Shown one piece after another: positions 1 through 8,798 of a DNA stretch of 52,808 bases. The stretch is taken from NCBI GenBank assembly GCA_937864005.1, contig CALMIL010000010.1, forward strand, positions 1-52,808, given 5' to 3'. This stretch comes from an uncultured Burkholderiales bacterium (GTDB taxonomy: Bacteria > Pseudomonadota > Gammaproteobacteria > Burkholderiales > Burkholderiaceae_C). The notes below the pieces were generated by a model. That model ran no database searches. It saw only the letters and a list, made by a program, of their open reading frames with translations, and was not told the origin of the DNA. Position numbers and translations under genes: made by a program. Each line of letters begins with the position of its first letter. Positions within the stretch are counted from its first letter, which is position 1.

Positions 1-2
1 GC

Positions 3-77
3 ATGCTGCTGACGCTGCCGATGATGGGCACGCCGTTCACGATGGCCCTCGAGCGGATGCTCGAGTACTTTCGCTAG
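3..77 (+). CDS. C-terminal fragment of an unidentified protein (truncated by window edge)
   Basis: An open frame enters from the left edge and stops with TAG at 75-77. The visible end includes LPMMGTPFTMALERMLEYFR. The Met at position 3 may be internal, so the true start probably lies outside the window. The fragment is too short to assign to a family. The next 199 bp, up to the end of the minus-strand SnoaL-like gene, show no gene. Confidence 0.3.
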   Translation: MLLTLPMMGTPFTMALERMLEYFR

Positions 78-276
78 CGCAGTGTTTGATGCCGTGAGGG
101 ACTTGAGAAAGCCGATGGATTTGCCTTCGTGGCACGGCGGCACCCGCGCTTGCCGACTTTCCTCGCCACGATCGCACTCACCGCCCGGGTGACGGCGCTA
201 CGCGCCCAACTGCCGGATGCAGGCTCGACTGACTGGCATTGCCCGCAAGGCGCGCTGTCCGCTGGTGTCCGAAGGG

Positions 277-738
277 CTATTTCTTGCTGTACGTCCACCC
301 GGTAATGCGCCAGCCGGCCGCGACCTTTTGCAAAGCGAGCGTCATTAGCGCCGACTCCTTGACCGGCTTGCCCTTGAGCTTGTAGGTGTAGCTGGCGGGA
401 ACGACGACGTATGCGCGGTCTCCTGTGACCGCCACATGAAGCGGCTTGCCAGCCATGGCGAGAACTTCGTCAGTAATTGCGTTGGCGGTGGCGTTCGCCT
501 GAAAGTCGGTCGCCCACTTCCCGCAGGCGCCAGCGCCGTGCCACTCATGAGGCGCAAAGTCGTCGATGATCGAGGTCTGCTCGGCGCAGGCAGCCAAGGC
601 CGAATCGACGTCGCCCTTGTTGAGTCCATCGATGAATTGATGAATCGGAGCCAAGACAGCGGTTGTATCCGCTGTCGCGGCTATGGCTGTTCCTGCCGTC
701 AGGAGCGCAACAGCGAACGCGGCCAGTACGTTTCTCAT
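277..738 (-). CDS. Small secreted SnoaL/DUF4440-like protein
   Basis: This encodes 153 aa starting MRNVLAAFAVALLTAGTAIA, a clear Sec signal peptide, followed by a compact alpha+beta domain. The order (helix with HQFIDGLNKGDVDSALAAC, then strands ending AAGWRITGWTYSKK) is typical of the NTF2-like/SnoaL/DUF4440 fold, which binds small ligands or serves as a periplasmic accessory domain. No catalytic residues can be named. The ATG at 736-738 is preceded on the minus strand by a GGTGGA-like ribosome site, which supports this start over the longer frame that runs back into the transposase. The upstream region is occupied within 75 bp by an IS630 transposase reading in the same direction, so its original promoter may have been displaced. 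Family assignment is inferred from fold pattern only. Confidence 0.75.
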   Translation of the reverse strand: MRNVLAAFAVALLTAGTAIAATADTTAVLAPIHQFIDGLNKGDVDSALAACAEQTSIIDDFAPHEWHGAGACGKWATDFQANATANAITDEVLAMAGKPLHVAVTGDRAYVVVPASYTYKLKGKPVKESALMTLALQKVAAGWRITGWTYSKK

Positions 739-812
739 GGAGTCTTCCACCTGCTGCCTGTTGATTCCAGCAAAGTCTAGCAGCCGCTTTGCGGTCTGCG
801 ACACTCGAAAGA

Positions 813-1934
813 CTACGAGGGTGGTGTTGCACTCTCTCTGGAACTTAAGCGACTGTTCGCGCGAGTGACCTTCTGCAGGATATCGGCGCCGCTCTTGGTC
901 CAGATGAACGGCTTGGGGTTGTGGTTGTGATGCGCGACATACTCGCCGATGGCGCGGACCAACTCCGGCACGCTGGTGAACACGCCGCGGCGCAGGCGAT
1001 TGACGGTGATGTCGCGAAAGAAGCGCTCGGCCATGTTCAGCCACGACGCCGAGGCGGGCGTGAAGTGCATGTGAAAGCGCGGATGCCTAGCCAGCCACTC
1101 CTGCACGGCCGGGTGCTTGTGGGTGGCGTAGTTGTCGGCGATCAGATGCAGCGCCTTGCCCTTGGGCGTCTGGCGGTCGATCTGGCGCAGGAACTTCAGC
1201 CATTCGGCGTGGGTGTGGCGCTGCTGGCACTGGCCGATGACCTGGCCGTCGAGCACGTCGAGCGCCGCGAACAGCGTGCTCGTGCCATTGCGCTCGCAGT
1301 CGTGCGTCATGGTGGCCGCGCGGCCCTTCTTCAGCGCCAGCCCGGGCTGCGTTCGCTCCAGCGCCTGCACCTGGCTCTTCTCATCGACGCACAGCACAAC
1401 CGCGTGCTCGGGCGGCGCCAGATACAGGCCCACGATGTCTTCGAGCTTCTCGGCGAACTGCGGGTCGCGCGAGGCCCTGAAGCCGCGCACGAGATGCGGC
1501 TCGAGGCCATTCTTGCGCCAGTGGCGCGAGACGCTGGAGGCGCTGGTGCCCAATTCGGCAGCCATCGTGCGCGTGCTCCAGTGCGTCGCCGCCTCGGGCT
1601 TGCTCTGGGTGGTCAACTCCACCAGGCGCGCCACGTCCACCGTGACCGGCGGCGCTCCGCGCGGGAGGTCGCGCTCGATGCCCGCAAGCCTGGACTGGGC
1701 GTAGCGCTCGCGCCAGCGCGAGACCTGCACTCGGCCGATGCTCAACTGCACGGCGATGTCCTTGTTCTGCAGGCCTTGCGCCGCCAGCAGCACGATGCGC
1801 GCACGCTGCGCCAGTCTCAGACTGGTGCGCTTGGAGCGTGCCAGCCTGGCCAACTCGGCTTGCTCGCCGCTCGTCAGAACGATCTCGGTTGCAACTCGCA
1901 CTGGCTGTCTCCACGCTGCATCGAGGTAGAGCAT
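813..1934 (-). mobile_element. IS630-family transposase (DDE)
   Basis: The gene encodes about 373 aa from the ATG at 1934. An N-terminal helix-turn-helix region (RLAQRARIVLLAAQGL, then KDIAVQLSIGRVQVSRWRER) is followed by a winged HTH and a DDE catalytic core. The three acidic sites are visible as VDEKSQVQALER, ADNYATHKHPAVQ and SWLNMAERFFRD, the classic IS630/Tc1-mariner arrangement. The C-terminus (SGADILQKVTRANSRLSS) is family-typical. The frame is intact. IS630 elements insert at TA dinucleotides. I could not find a convincing terminal inverted repeat: the sequences near 800-812 and 1955-1985 do not pair well, so the outer limits are unresolved. It separates the SnoaL-like gene from the LysR/panE/M16 block. 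Confidence 0.9.
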
Positions 1935-2063
1935 TGGAGACGCGAGGAGACTATACGTTTCATCAAAAGTGAGACGACACACTCGCGGATGCCCGAGTCC
2001 CGTCGATAGCGCCCGTCGCCGATCGACACCCACCGGCGGGGATAGAAGCCGCGCGCGGCCGGC

Positions 2064-3073
2064 TCAGCGCCGCTTGGCAGCGCCGGTTGCATGAACGGTG
2101 CCCGAACCGTATCCATTGCGCGCGGCGTCGGCGAGTTCCGTGACGAGCGCGGCCAGCCGCAGCCCGAGCGGGTTGAGATCCCGGCCCTCGAGGGTGACCG
2201 CGCCGAACGCAACCTGCACCTTCGGCAACTCGATTTTCAGAATCGTCAGCAGGGGCTTGAGCCCGCTGAACTCGTGAAAGAGATAGGTGCCGAAGCACAG
2301 GAAGTTCCCTTGGAGGACCATGCCCAGCGCCACCGAGGCCGCCATCGACTGGACCACGTGACGAGGCATCGTCAATCCTCCCTTGTGCAGGGTGCGCTGA
2401 ACGTGGTCGAACGACAACGCGCTCGACGGCGGGACGACCCAGCGTTCGTTGGCGATGTCGTCCCAGCTCACACGCTTGCGCGCGGCCAGCGGATGCGCGC
2501 GGCTGGCGAGGACGCAGATCGAGTCCTCGAACAGCGGCCGCAATGCAAGCTCGGGGTCGGCGGCGATCGGCGCCAGGCGCGCAACGAAGAGATCGATTTC
2601 GCGCGCCTTGAGCAACGCGACGAGCACCGCTTCATCGGCCTCCCGGGCCAGGACCGTCACATCCGGATGCGGCTCGAGCAGCTTCGTCAGCGCCGCCGGC
2701 AGGATCCCCATTCCCCATTCCCCATTCCCCATCCGCCGCCGCCGATGCCGATGCGCAGCGCTCCGCGCGAACCGCCCGAGATGATGTCGATCTCCTGCGC
2801 CGCGAGGCAAACCTCGCCCATGATGGCGTCGGCGTGCCGGATGAAGCTCTTGCCGTGCACGGTCGGCACGACGCCGTGGGCGCTCCGGTCGAACAGCAGC
2901 ACGCCGAGCGTCTGTTCCAGATCCGCGATCGACTTCGTCAGCGCCGGCTGCGACAGGTGCAGCGTCTGTGCCGCCTTGCGCAGGCTGCCCTGCTTGGCCA
3001 CGGCGAGCAGCACGCAAAGCTGGTGCAGCTTGAGGTGGCGCCGAAGCCTATGCTGCAGATCGCTCGTCGCCAT
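2064..3073 (-). pseudogene. LysR-family regulator, frame broken at a heptanucleotide repeat (possible phase-variable gene)
   Basis: Reading from ATG at 3073, the protein has a normal LysR winged HTH (KLHQLCVLLAVAKQGSLRKA, then SQPALTKSIADLEQTLG) and reaches GALRIGI at the start of the effector domain. Translation then runs through a 7-bp repeat and stops at 2687 after 128 aa. The remaining effector domain (from LPAALTKLLEPHPDVTVLAR to the stop at 2064) is intact but in another frame. Family members run straight through this junction; the intact LysR at 11663-12667 is a local example. Frame arithmetic shows that the present four repeat units give the OFF frame, and that two or five units would restore one uninterrupted protein of about 331 or 338 aa. 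It lies downstream of panE in the same orientation. Confidence 0.85.
2705..2732. repeat. Four tandem copies of heptamer TCCCCAT (ATGGGGA on coding strand) inside the LysR gene
   Basis: Four perfect contiguous 7-bp units lie exactly at the point where the two reading frames of the LysR gene diverge. Seven is not a multiple of three, so each unit gained or lost shifts the frame. This is the hallmark of slipped-strand contingency repeats. The repeat falls between the DNA-binding half and the effector domain. Confidence 0.95.
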
Positions 3074-3160
3074 GGCAGCCTTCGGGTGTCACCGATCGTC
3101 GGCGTCAGGCTGTCGAATCATCTCGTCGCTGCCGTGGCTTGGCTCGATCGATGACGGGCC

Positions 3161-4141
3161 TCAGGCCGGCACGTGGCGCTCGCGCCCGGCCGATTCGGCC
3201 AGCTTGACGAGTGCGACGAGCGCCTGATTGACCGGCGTCGCGATGCCGTGCGCCGCAGCGCGGCGCACGACGGTGCCGTTCAAGTGGTCGATCTCGGTCG
3301 GCTTGCCGCGCGCGAGGTCCTGCGCGGTAGACGAGATCTGCGCCGGCATCGCGGCGGCAATGGCGTCGACGGCGGCGGCGGCCGCCGCCGGATCGAGCGG
3401 ATGGCCTTCGGCGCGCGCGACGGCGAGCACCTCCAGCACCACCGATCGCTGCATGGCGCGCACCTCGGGCAGCGCGACGAGCCTGCCGTAGGGCAGTTGC
3501 GACAGCGCCGAGATCGCGTTGTAGGCGCAGTTGACGAGCAGCTTGCTCCACAGCTCGCCGACGACGTCGGCGCTGATGCGCACCGGCACCTTGGCGGCGG
3601 CGAACAGATCGACAACCGCCTGCATGCGCGCGGCAAGCATGGCGTCGTTCGCCGCTTTGGCGTCGCGCGCACCGATCACGAGGTCGCCGCGGCCGTGGTG
3701 GGCGACGACGCCCGGCGCCGGCATCTCGGTTGCGACGTAGACAACGGCCGGCAGCACCGTCTGGCGCACGTGGCGCGCGATCGCGCCGGCGTTGTCGACG
3801 CCGTTTTGCAGGCTCGCGACGATCGCATCGGCGCGCAGCAGCGGCGCGATCTCGCGCGCGACGGCGTCGCTGTCGGCCGACTTGACGCAGAAGAGGACGA
3901 GGTCGGCGTCGCGCACCGCGTCGAGCGCGGTCGTCGCATCGATGCGCACCGGCTCGACGCCCGACGCCCAGCGCAGTTGCAGGCCGTCGCGGCGGATCGC
4001 CTCGACGTGCGCCGCGCGGCCGACGAGCGTGACGCGCTTGCCGGCGCGCGCGAGCATCGCGCCGAAGAAGCTGCCGACGGCGCCGGCGCCGACGACGACG
4101 GTCTTGCGCAGCGGTCGGTGCGCGCCAGGGCTTGCCTCCAT
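3161..4141 (-). CDS. panE: 2-dehydropantoate 2-reductase (ketopantoate reductase family)
   Basis: The gene encodes 326 aa from the ATG at 4141. The N-terminal Rossmann motif VVVGAGAVGSFFGAML binds NADPH. Further family landmarks are FCVKSADSDAVAREI, SLQNGVDNAGAI and, in the C-terminal helical domain, ELWSKLLVNCAYNAISAL, which carries the conserved Lys and Asn near the active site. The family reduces ketopantoate to pantoate in pantothenate/CoA synthesis, although many paralogues act on other 2-oxo acids. A TTG codon at 4153 would extend the protein by four residues and overlap the M16 stop. Neither start has a strong ribosome site, so translational coupling to the upstream M16 gene is likely. 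Confidence 0.88.
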   Translation of the reverse strand: MEASPGAHRPLRKTVVVGAGAVGSFFGAMLARAGKRVTLVGRAAHVEAIRRDGLQLRWASGVEPVRIDATTALDAVRDADLVLFCVKSADSDAVAREIAPLLRADAIVASLQNGVDNAGAIARHVRQTVLPAVVYVATEMPAPGVVAHHGRGDLVIGARDAKAANDAMLAARMQAVVDLFAAAKVPVRISADVVGELWSKLLVNCAYNAISALSQLPYGRLVALPEVRAMQRSVVLEVLAVARAEGHPLDPAAAAAAVDAIAAAMPAQISSTAQDLARGKPTEIDHLNGTVVRRAAAHGIATPVNQALVALVKLAESAGRERHVPA

Positions 4142-4149
4142 GCCGGCGT

Positions 4150-6867
4150 TCAAGGCTTGAAGTCGCCGCCGAAGCCGACGACGAAGGCGTCGGGTTTCAG
4201 ATATTTGCGCAGCGCGGCATTCACGCCGTCGAGCGTCGCGGCGGCGAGCTGGTCATCGACCTTCTGCGAGATCGCGAACGTGCGGCCGAGGTAGAGGTTG
4301 TTCACGAGCGCGGCGGCGAGTGTCGCGTCCTGCGCGCGGGCGAGGCGGCGCGCGCTGAGCAGCCCTTCCTTCGCGGCGTCGAGCTCGGCCTGCGTGTAGC
4401 CGTCCTTCAGCGCGCGCGCGACCTCCTCGCGAAAGTCGGCTTCCACTTTCGGCTGGTTCTGCGGCGCGAAGATCGCCCACGCCTGCCACATCGAGTTCGG
4501 CTCGTGGCTGCTCCAGGCGACGCCGCTGCCGACGTCGTAGGACAGCCCGTCCTTCTCGCGGATGCGTTCCCACAGCCGCGAACTGCCGCCGCGCCCGAGC
4601 ATCGCGTTGGCAAGCGTGAAGCTCGCGTAGTCGGCGTCGTTGTCGGTGAGCGGCAGCGCGAGCTTGGCGAGCATCATCGCGTTCTGCTTGTCGGGAGTGC
4701 GGATCACGATGCGCTCGGGGCTGACGGCGACCAGCGGCGTCGGCACCCGCGCGTACGGCGCGTCGGACGTCCAGTCGCCGAACGCCTTCGCGAGCGCGGC
4801 CTTCACCGCATCGGCATCCATCTCGCCGCTGGCGCCGAACTGGGCGTGGCTCGCGCCGTAGAAGCGCCTGTGGAAGGCACGCACCTGCTCGATCGTCACC
4901 GCCTTCGCGTCCTGCGCCCGTTCGTCGAAGCTGCGCGCGTGGCGCACGTCGCCGCGCGGATACGGGTCGCCGTGGCGCGCGAGCGCGGTCGAGACGAGCG
5001 CATCGGGCTCGGTGCGCTGCGCCGCGATCGCGCTCAGCGTCTGCTGGCGCAGTTCCTCCAGGTCGGCGGCAGGGAAGCTCGCATGGCGCAGGATGTCGCC
5101 GACGAGGGCGATCACTTCCGGCAGATTGTTGCGCGTCGTCGTGATCGAGGCCGTAAGCGCGGTATCGCCGCCGCCGAAGCTCACCTCGGCCTGCAGCGCC
5201 TCGAAGCGGTCCTGGATCTGCTGGCGCGTCATCATGGGCGTTCCGCGGTCGAGCAGCGCGGCGGTGAACTCGGGTACGTCGCCGACGCCGAAGAGGCTCT
5301 TCTCGTCGCCGTAGCGCAGCGTGAGGAGCGCCTTCACGGCCTGGCCGCGCGCGCCCTTGGGCAGCAGCGCAACCTGCATGCCGCCGGGCAGCGTGAAAGT
5401 CTGTGTGTGGGCGTCGATATTGGCCGGCGTCGGATCGAACGCAGCCGCCTGCGCGACCGCCGTGTCGCCCTTGTAGCCCTTCAGTTCGGCTTGCACGTCG
5501 ATGCGCCTGGGCGCCGGCGCGCGCACCGGATTCTCGGTCGGCACATAGGTGCCGACGACGCGGTTCGACGGCACGAGGTAGGCGACGGCGACGCGCTGCA
5601 CGTCTTCGAGCTTCAGGTCGCGCACGCGGTCGCGCAGCAGGAAGAAGAGCCGCCAGTCGCCCTGGCCGACGGCGCTCGAGAGCGCAACGCCGACCGCCTC
5701 CGGGTTCGTGAAGCGCCGGTTCCAGTCGTTGAGCCAGCGCGCCTTCGCGCGCTCGAGTTCCTCGGCCGTTACCGGCCGGCTCTTGAACGATTCGATCGTC
5801 TCGAGCAGCGCGCTGCGCGCCTTGTCCAGATCCTGCCCCGGAGCGAGCGTGGCCATGAACATCATCACCCCGGGGTCGGCGAGGTCCCAGGCGAAGCCGG
5901 AGACCGAGGCCGCAAGCTGAGTCTTCACGAGGGCCGCATAGAGCCGCCCCGAGGGTTCGTCGGCGAGGATCAGCGCGAGCGCCTCGGCCGCCGCATAGTC
6001 GGGGTCGCTCGCCGCCGGGACGTGATAGGCGGCGAGCAGCATCGGCGTGCCGCCCGTGCGCCGCAGCGTGAAGGTGCGCTCGCCGTCCTGCGCCGGATCG
6101 AGCGTATAGAGCGTCGGCAGCTTGCGCGTTGGCTTTGCGATCTTGCCGAACGCCTGCTGCACCCAGGCGAGCGTCTGCGCAGGGTCGAACTTGCCGGAGA
6201 TGACGAGCGTCGCGTTGTCGGGCTGGTAGTACTCGCGGTAGAAGGCCTGCAGGCGCGGGATATCGACATTCTCGACGTCGCTGCGCGCGCCTATCGTGTC
6301 CTTGCCGTAGTTGTGCCAGTCGTAGAGCATGCTCATCGCGCGCTGCATCATGATGCGCTCGGGATTGTTCTCGCCCATCTCCATCTCGTTTCGCACAACC
6401 GTCATCTCGCTGTCCAGCGACTTGCGCGAGATGAAGCTGTTGACCATCGCATCGGCCTGCCAGTCGAGGTACCACCGCAGCGTCTCGGGGTTGGCCGCGA
6501 AGCTCGCGAAATAGTTGGTGCGGTCGAAGCTCGTCGAGCCGTTGGCGCGCAGGCCGCGCTTCGTGAACTCGCCGAGCATCGGCATCGGATAGTTCTTCGA
6601 GCCCTGGAACATCAGGTGCTCGAGCAGGTGCGCCATCCCGGTCTCGCCGTAGTTCTCCATCCGCGAGCCGACGTGGTAGGTCATGTTGACGGTCGTCGTC
6701 GGCTTCGAATCGTCGGGCACGAGCAGCACCTGCAGGCCGTTGGCGAGCCGGTACTCGGTGATGCCTTCGACCGTCTGCACCGGCTGCAGGGGTTGCGCCA
6801 GTGCCGGCGTCGCGGCGACGAAAGTGGCTGCAAGGAATAGGAGAAAGGCGAAAAGGCGATGCGGCAT
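4150..6867 (-). CDS. Periplasmic M16 (pitrilysin-type) zinc metallopeptidase, two-domain
   Basis: The gene encodes 905 aa starting MPHRLFAFLLFLAATF with a signal peptide cleaved near ALA-Q (about residue 24). The inverted zinc motif HLLEH lies at residues 80-84, followed some 75 residues later by the third ligand region (TVVRNEMEMGENNPERIM). The second half is a degenerate M16 repeat without HxxEH but with the R/Y substrate-binding stretch (LWERIREKDGLSYDVGS). This is the full-length single-chain form of the family, which degrades peptides in the envelope. It is the first gene of a minus-strand group with panE and lysR. The ATG at 6867 follows about 800 bp of non-coding DNA containing a palindromic element, so its promoter must lie close upstream, around 6870-6990. 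Confidence 0.92.
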   Translation of the reverse strand: MPHRLFAFLLFLAATFVAATPALAQPLQPVQTVEGITEYRLANGLQVLLVPDDSKPTTTVNMTYHVGSRMENYGETGMAHLLEHLMFQGSKNYPMPMLGEFTKRGLRANGSTSFDRTNYFASFAANPETLRWYLDWQADAMVNSFISRKSLDSEMTVVRNEMEMGENNPERIMMQRAMSMLYDWHNYGKDTIGARSDVENVDIPRLQAFYREYYQPDNATLVISGKFDPAQTLAWVQQAFGKIAKPTRKLPTLYTLDPAQDGERTFTLRRTGGTPMLLAAYHVPAASDPDYAAAEALALILADEPSGRLYAALVKTQLAASVSGFAWDLADPGVMMFMATLAPGQDLDKARSALLETIESFKSRPVTAEELERAKARWLNDWNRRFTNPEAVGVALSSAVGQGDWRLFFLLRDRVRDLKLEDVQRVAVAYLVPSNRVVGTYVPTENPVRAPAPRRIDVQAELKGYKGDTAVAQAAAFDPTPANIDAHTQTFTLPGGMQVALLPKGARGQAVKALLTLRYGDEKSLFGVGDVPEFTAALLDRGTPMMTRQQIQDRFEALQAEVSFGGGDTALTASITTTRNNLPEVIALVGDILRHASFPAADLEELRQQTLSAIAAQRTEPDALVSTALARHGDPYPRGDVRHARSFDERAQDAKAVTIEQVRAFHRRFYGASHAQFGASGEMDADAVKAALAKAFGDWTSDAPYARVPTPLVAVSPERIVIRTPDKQNAMMLAKLALPLTDNDADYASFTLANAMLGRGGSSRLWERIREKDGLSYDVGSGVAWSSHEPNSMWQAWAIFAPQNQPKVEADFREEVARALKDGYTQAELDAAKEGLLSARRLARAQDATLAAALVNNLYLGRTFAISQKVDDQLAAATLDGVNAALRKYLKPDAFVVGFGGDFKP

Positions 6868-6998
6868 GGACGGGCCCCGGGTCGAGTGCGGCAGTGTAGA
6901 GGCACCCTGCCCGGCCCGGTTCCGCAATGTCTGTTCGCTTAACCCCCGCCTAACGGTTGGTGGCGCCTCTCGCATGTGGCTTGCAGCGTCGTCGCGGC

Positions 6999-7228
6999 GA
7001 ACCCGGCGCGGGACAGACCGCGACGCTTCGGCGAGGCGGTCGGCTGCGCCGACTGCCCTGCGGTGCTCGCTGCCAGGGCCCCGGGGCACAACTCACTGCG
7101 CGCGGAGCGCGCTCCGTTCAAACAAGTGCGCCGAGTCAGATTACGTGGCGCGCTGGCGCGCGCGGGCCCTGGCTGCTGCGCTCCTCGGCGCCCCGCAGGC
7201 GCGTCGCGGCCTGCCCCGCGCCGGCTTC
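6999..7228. repeat. Palindromic element copy A, left unit
   Basis: About 230 bp flanked by imperfect inverted arms: 6999-7026 pairs with 7201-7228 at 25 of 28 positions. The interior carries smaller hairpin-forming segments. It aligns along its length with the left unit of copy B at 15845-16081, including the shared segments CGACTGCCCTGCG near the left arm and CTCGGCGCCCC near the right. There is no coding potential. Confidence 0.75.
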
Positions 7229-7273
7229 GCGGAACTGCTCGTTCCATGCATCGAACACACACCGCGCCGCCCG

Positions 7274-7610
7274 CGCGGCAGGCGGCACCCGGCAGGGGCG
7301 ATTTGTGCGGCGACGAGGAACGCAGCGCCGGGGTCAGCGCGCGCAGCGCGCTTTCCATCTGACTTGCCGCGTCTGTCCGAACGCAGCGCCCGCAGGGCGC
7401 GAAGTGAGCTGCGCGGCACGACCCCGGCGCGAGCACCGCAGTGCAGTCGCCGCGCAGCGGCTACCGCCGCAGCATGAGCCGCGGAAGAGGGGCCCCGCGC
7501 AGCGGGGATCGAAGCGGGCGAATGCTGCGAGGCGCCGACGAGAGGGTGATGCGAATCGTTTGGCAGAGTGGAGGCGCAGCATGAGCCCCTGCCGGGTGCC
7601 GCCTGCCGCG
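7274..7610. repeat. Palindromic element copy A, right unit
   Basis: The unit is flanked by a perfect 26-bp inverted repeat, 7274-7299 with 7585-7610. The arm core GCGGCAGGCGGCACCCGG is followed by CAGGGGC, and the adjoining sequence GGCAGGGGCGATTTGTG is shared with copy B. This unit is about 107 bp longer than its counterpart in copy B. The extra segment lies between two 13-bp direct repeats, CGCAGCATGAGCC, at 7468-7480 and 7575-7587. Confidence 0.78.
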
Positions 7611-7669
7611 ATGCTCCGTACGTTGGCAAGCCGAACCCCGGCAGTGTCGCGCGTAGAACCAGCACGGGC

Positions 7670-8794
7670 TCAGCGCACCGTCCCTCCCGACTCGACGACC
7701 ATATCGAGCACGTAGACCGGGCCTCCCGACTTGTCCTGGAAGCGCTTCAGGCGCAGCACGTTGCGCACGCCGCTCTGGTGGGTGTAGCCCTCGATGTTTT
7801 CGTGGAGCGCGCGCCACGCGCCGGGCGGTTCGATGCGCAGGCCCTTGTTGTCGAATGCGATCTCGCGCACCTGCAGGCAGCTCGTCGCGCCGGCGGGCGG
7901 GTTGCTGCACGCCACTGTCTGCGGCGCGACCTCGAGGAACACGCGCGCCGGCGTGCCGTAGCGTGCCTCGGGCGTGAGGCTCCCCGTGAAGGCGAGCGTG
8001 CCGGACTTCGCATCGGCAAGCCGCAGCGTCGGCGTCTCGCCTTGCGTCAGTTCGATCTTCATCGACGCGGCAAGCAGCGTTGCCAGCTCGTCGTCGATCT
8101 TCATCAACGCCGGATCGCAGGCCATCATCGTCGAGGCCATGCGATTGACGACCAGGCGGCCGTCGGCGTCGATCTGGTAGCCGCCGAAGCTGCGGTTGCA
8201 GCCGCCCTCGATGCTGAGGCGATCGCCCGCGAAGTGAAAGACGATCGGCCGCGCGGGGTTGGCGGCCAGGCCGGGCAGCGGCTTGCCGCCGGCGTCGGTT
8301 GCGGCGGCGAGCGTCCAGCGGTGCGATTCGAGCGTGCCCTGCAGGCCCTGCGCCCCCTTCGCCCCCTTAGCCTCCTTCGCGGCGAGCGTAAGCACGTAGC
8401 GCGCCGGCTGCGGCCAGGCGGCTGCGGCGCCGGGCTCCAGCCACGCGAGCCGGCCCTCGCCGACCGCGAAACGCTGCCCGCGCGCCTCGCCTTCGAGCTG
8501 GACGGCGTTGCCGCCCGGCAGCCAGACGAACTTGCCGCGCTCGACCCGTGTCGCTGCCTTGCGATCGATGTACTCGCTCGTCACCTCGTAGCTGCCGTCC
8601 TGGCGCAGCGTCAGCCGCGTCTTGATGCCGGGGCAGTCAGCGCACGGCATCACGCCCTCGTAGGTGCCGGCCCAGTCGAGCGCATTGCGGCTGCTGTGGG
8701 CGGGGTCGGGCGAACCGGCCGTGGCGTCGCCGCTGGTGGCGCAGGCCGACAGGGCGACGGCGAGCGCGGCGAGAAGAATCGAAAGCGGTTTCAT
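7670..8794 (-). CDS. Lipoprotein with NlpE-like, META/HslJ and DUF4377-like domains
   Basis: The gene encodes 374 aa with a lipobox signal peptide (MKPLSILLAALAVALSAC). Residues roughly 35-100 resemble the NlpE N-terminal domain, including the MPCADCPGIKTRLTL motif. A low-complexity linker (KEAKGAKGAQGLQG) follows. Next comes a META/HslJ domain, with GGCNRSFGGYQIDADGRL and the Met-Ala-Cys segment ASTMMACDPALMK. The C-terminal stretch (CLQVREIAF, then HENIEGYTHQSGVRNVLRLK) matches DUF4377. NlpE and HslJ relatives are envelope-stress lipoproteins; the role of this three-domain form is unknown. The start lies 4 bp after the amidohydrolase stop, so the two genes are probably co-transcribed. Longer upstream frames merely overlap the amidohydrolase. 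Confidence 0.85.
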   Translation of the reverse strand: MKPLSILLAALAVALSACATSGDATAGSPDPAHSSRNALDWAGTYEGVMPCADCPGIKTRLTLRQDGSYEVTSEYIDRKAATRVERGKFVWLPGGNAVQLEGEARGQRFAVGEGRLAWLEPGAAAAWPQPARYVLTLAAKEAKGAKGAQGLQGTLESHRWTLAAATDAGGKPLPGLAANPARPIVFHFAGDRLSIEGGCNRSFGGYQIDADGRLVVNRMASTMMACDPALMKIDDELATLLAASMKIELTQGETPTLRLADAKSGTLAFTGSLTPEARYGTPARVFLEVAPQTVACSNPPAGATSCLQVREIAFDNKGLRIEPPGAWRALHENIEGYTHQSGVRNVLRLKRFQDKSGGPVYVLDMVVESGGTVR

Positions 8795-8798
8795 GGCT

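Larger units (their letters stand above)
6868..7669. other. 802-bp intergenic region with palindromic element pair (copy A)
   Basis: No plausible gene is seen here; the short ORFs are rich in Arg, Ala and Pro and look like translated structured DNA. The region holds a two-part palindromic element, annotated separately, that is related to the one at 15845-16364. It separates the start of the M16 gene from the end of the NlpE/META lipoprotein gene. Confidence 0.75.

Noticed and set aside
955..1985. IS630 terminal inverted repeats
   Set aside because: A shared CGAGTGT motif near both ends is in direct, not inverted, orientation and too short; the ends could not be fixed.
2687..3017. Programmed ribosomal frameshift in the LysR gene
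   Set aside because: No slippery heptamer of the usual X-XXY-YYZ type or downstream pseudoknot was evident, and a 7-bp tandem repeat at the junction explains the break better.
4132..6840. 902-aa open frame antisense to the M16 peptidase
   Set aside because: Same compositional artefact; the minus strand carries an intact M16 gene with all motifs.
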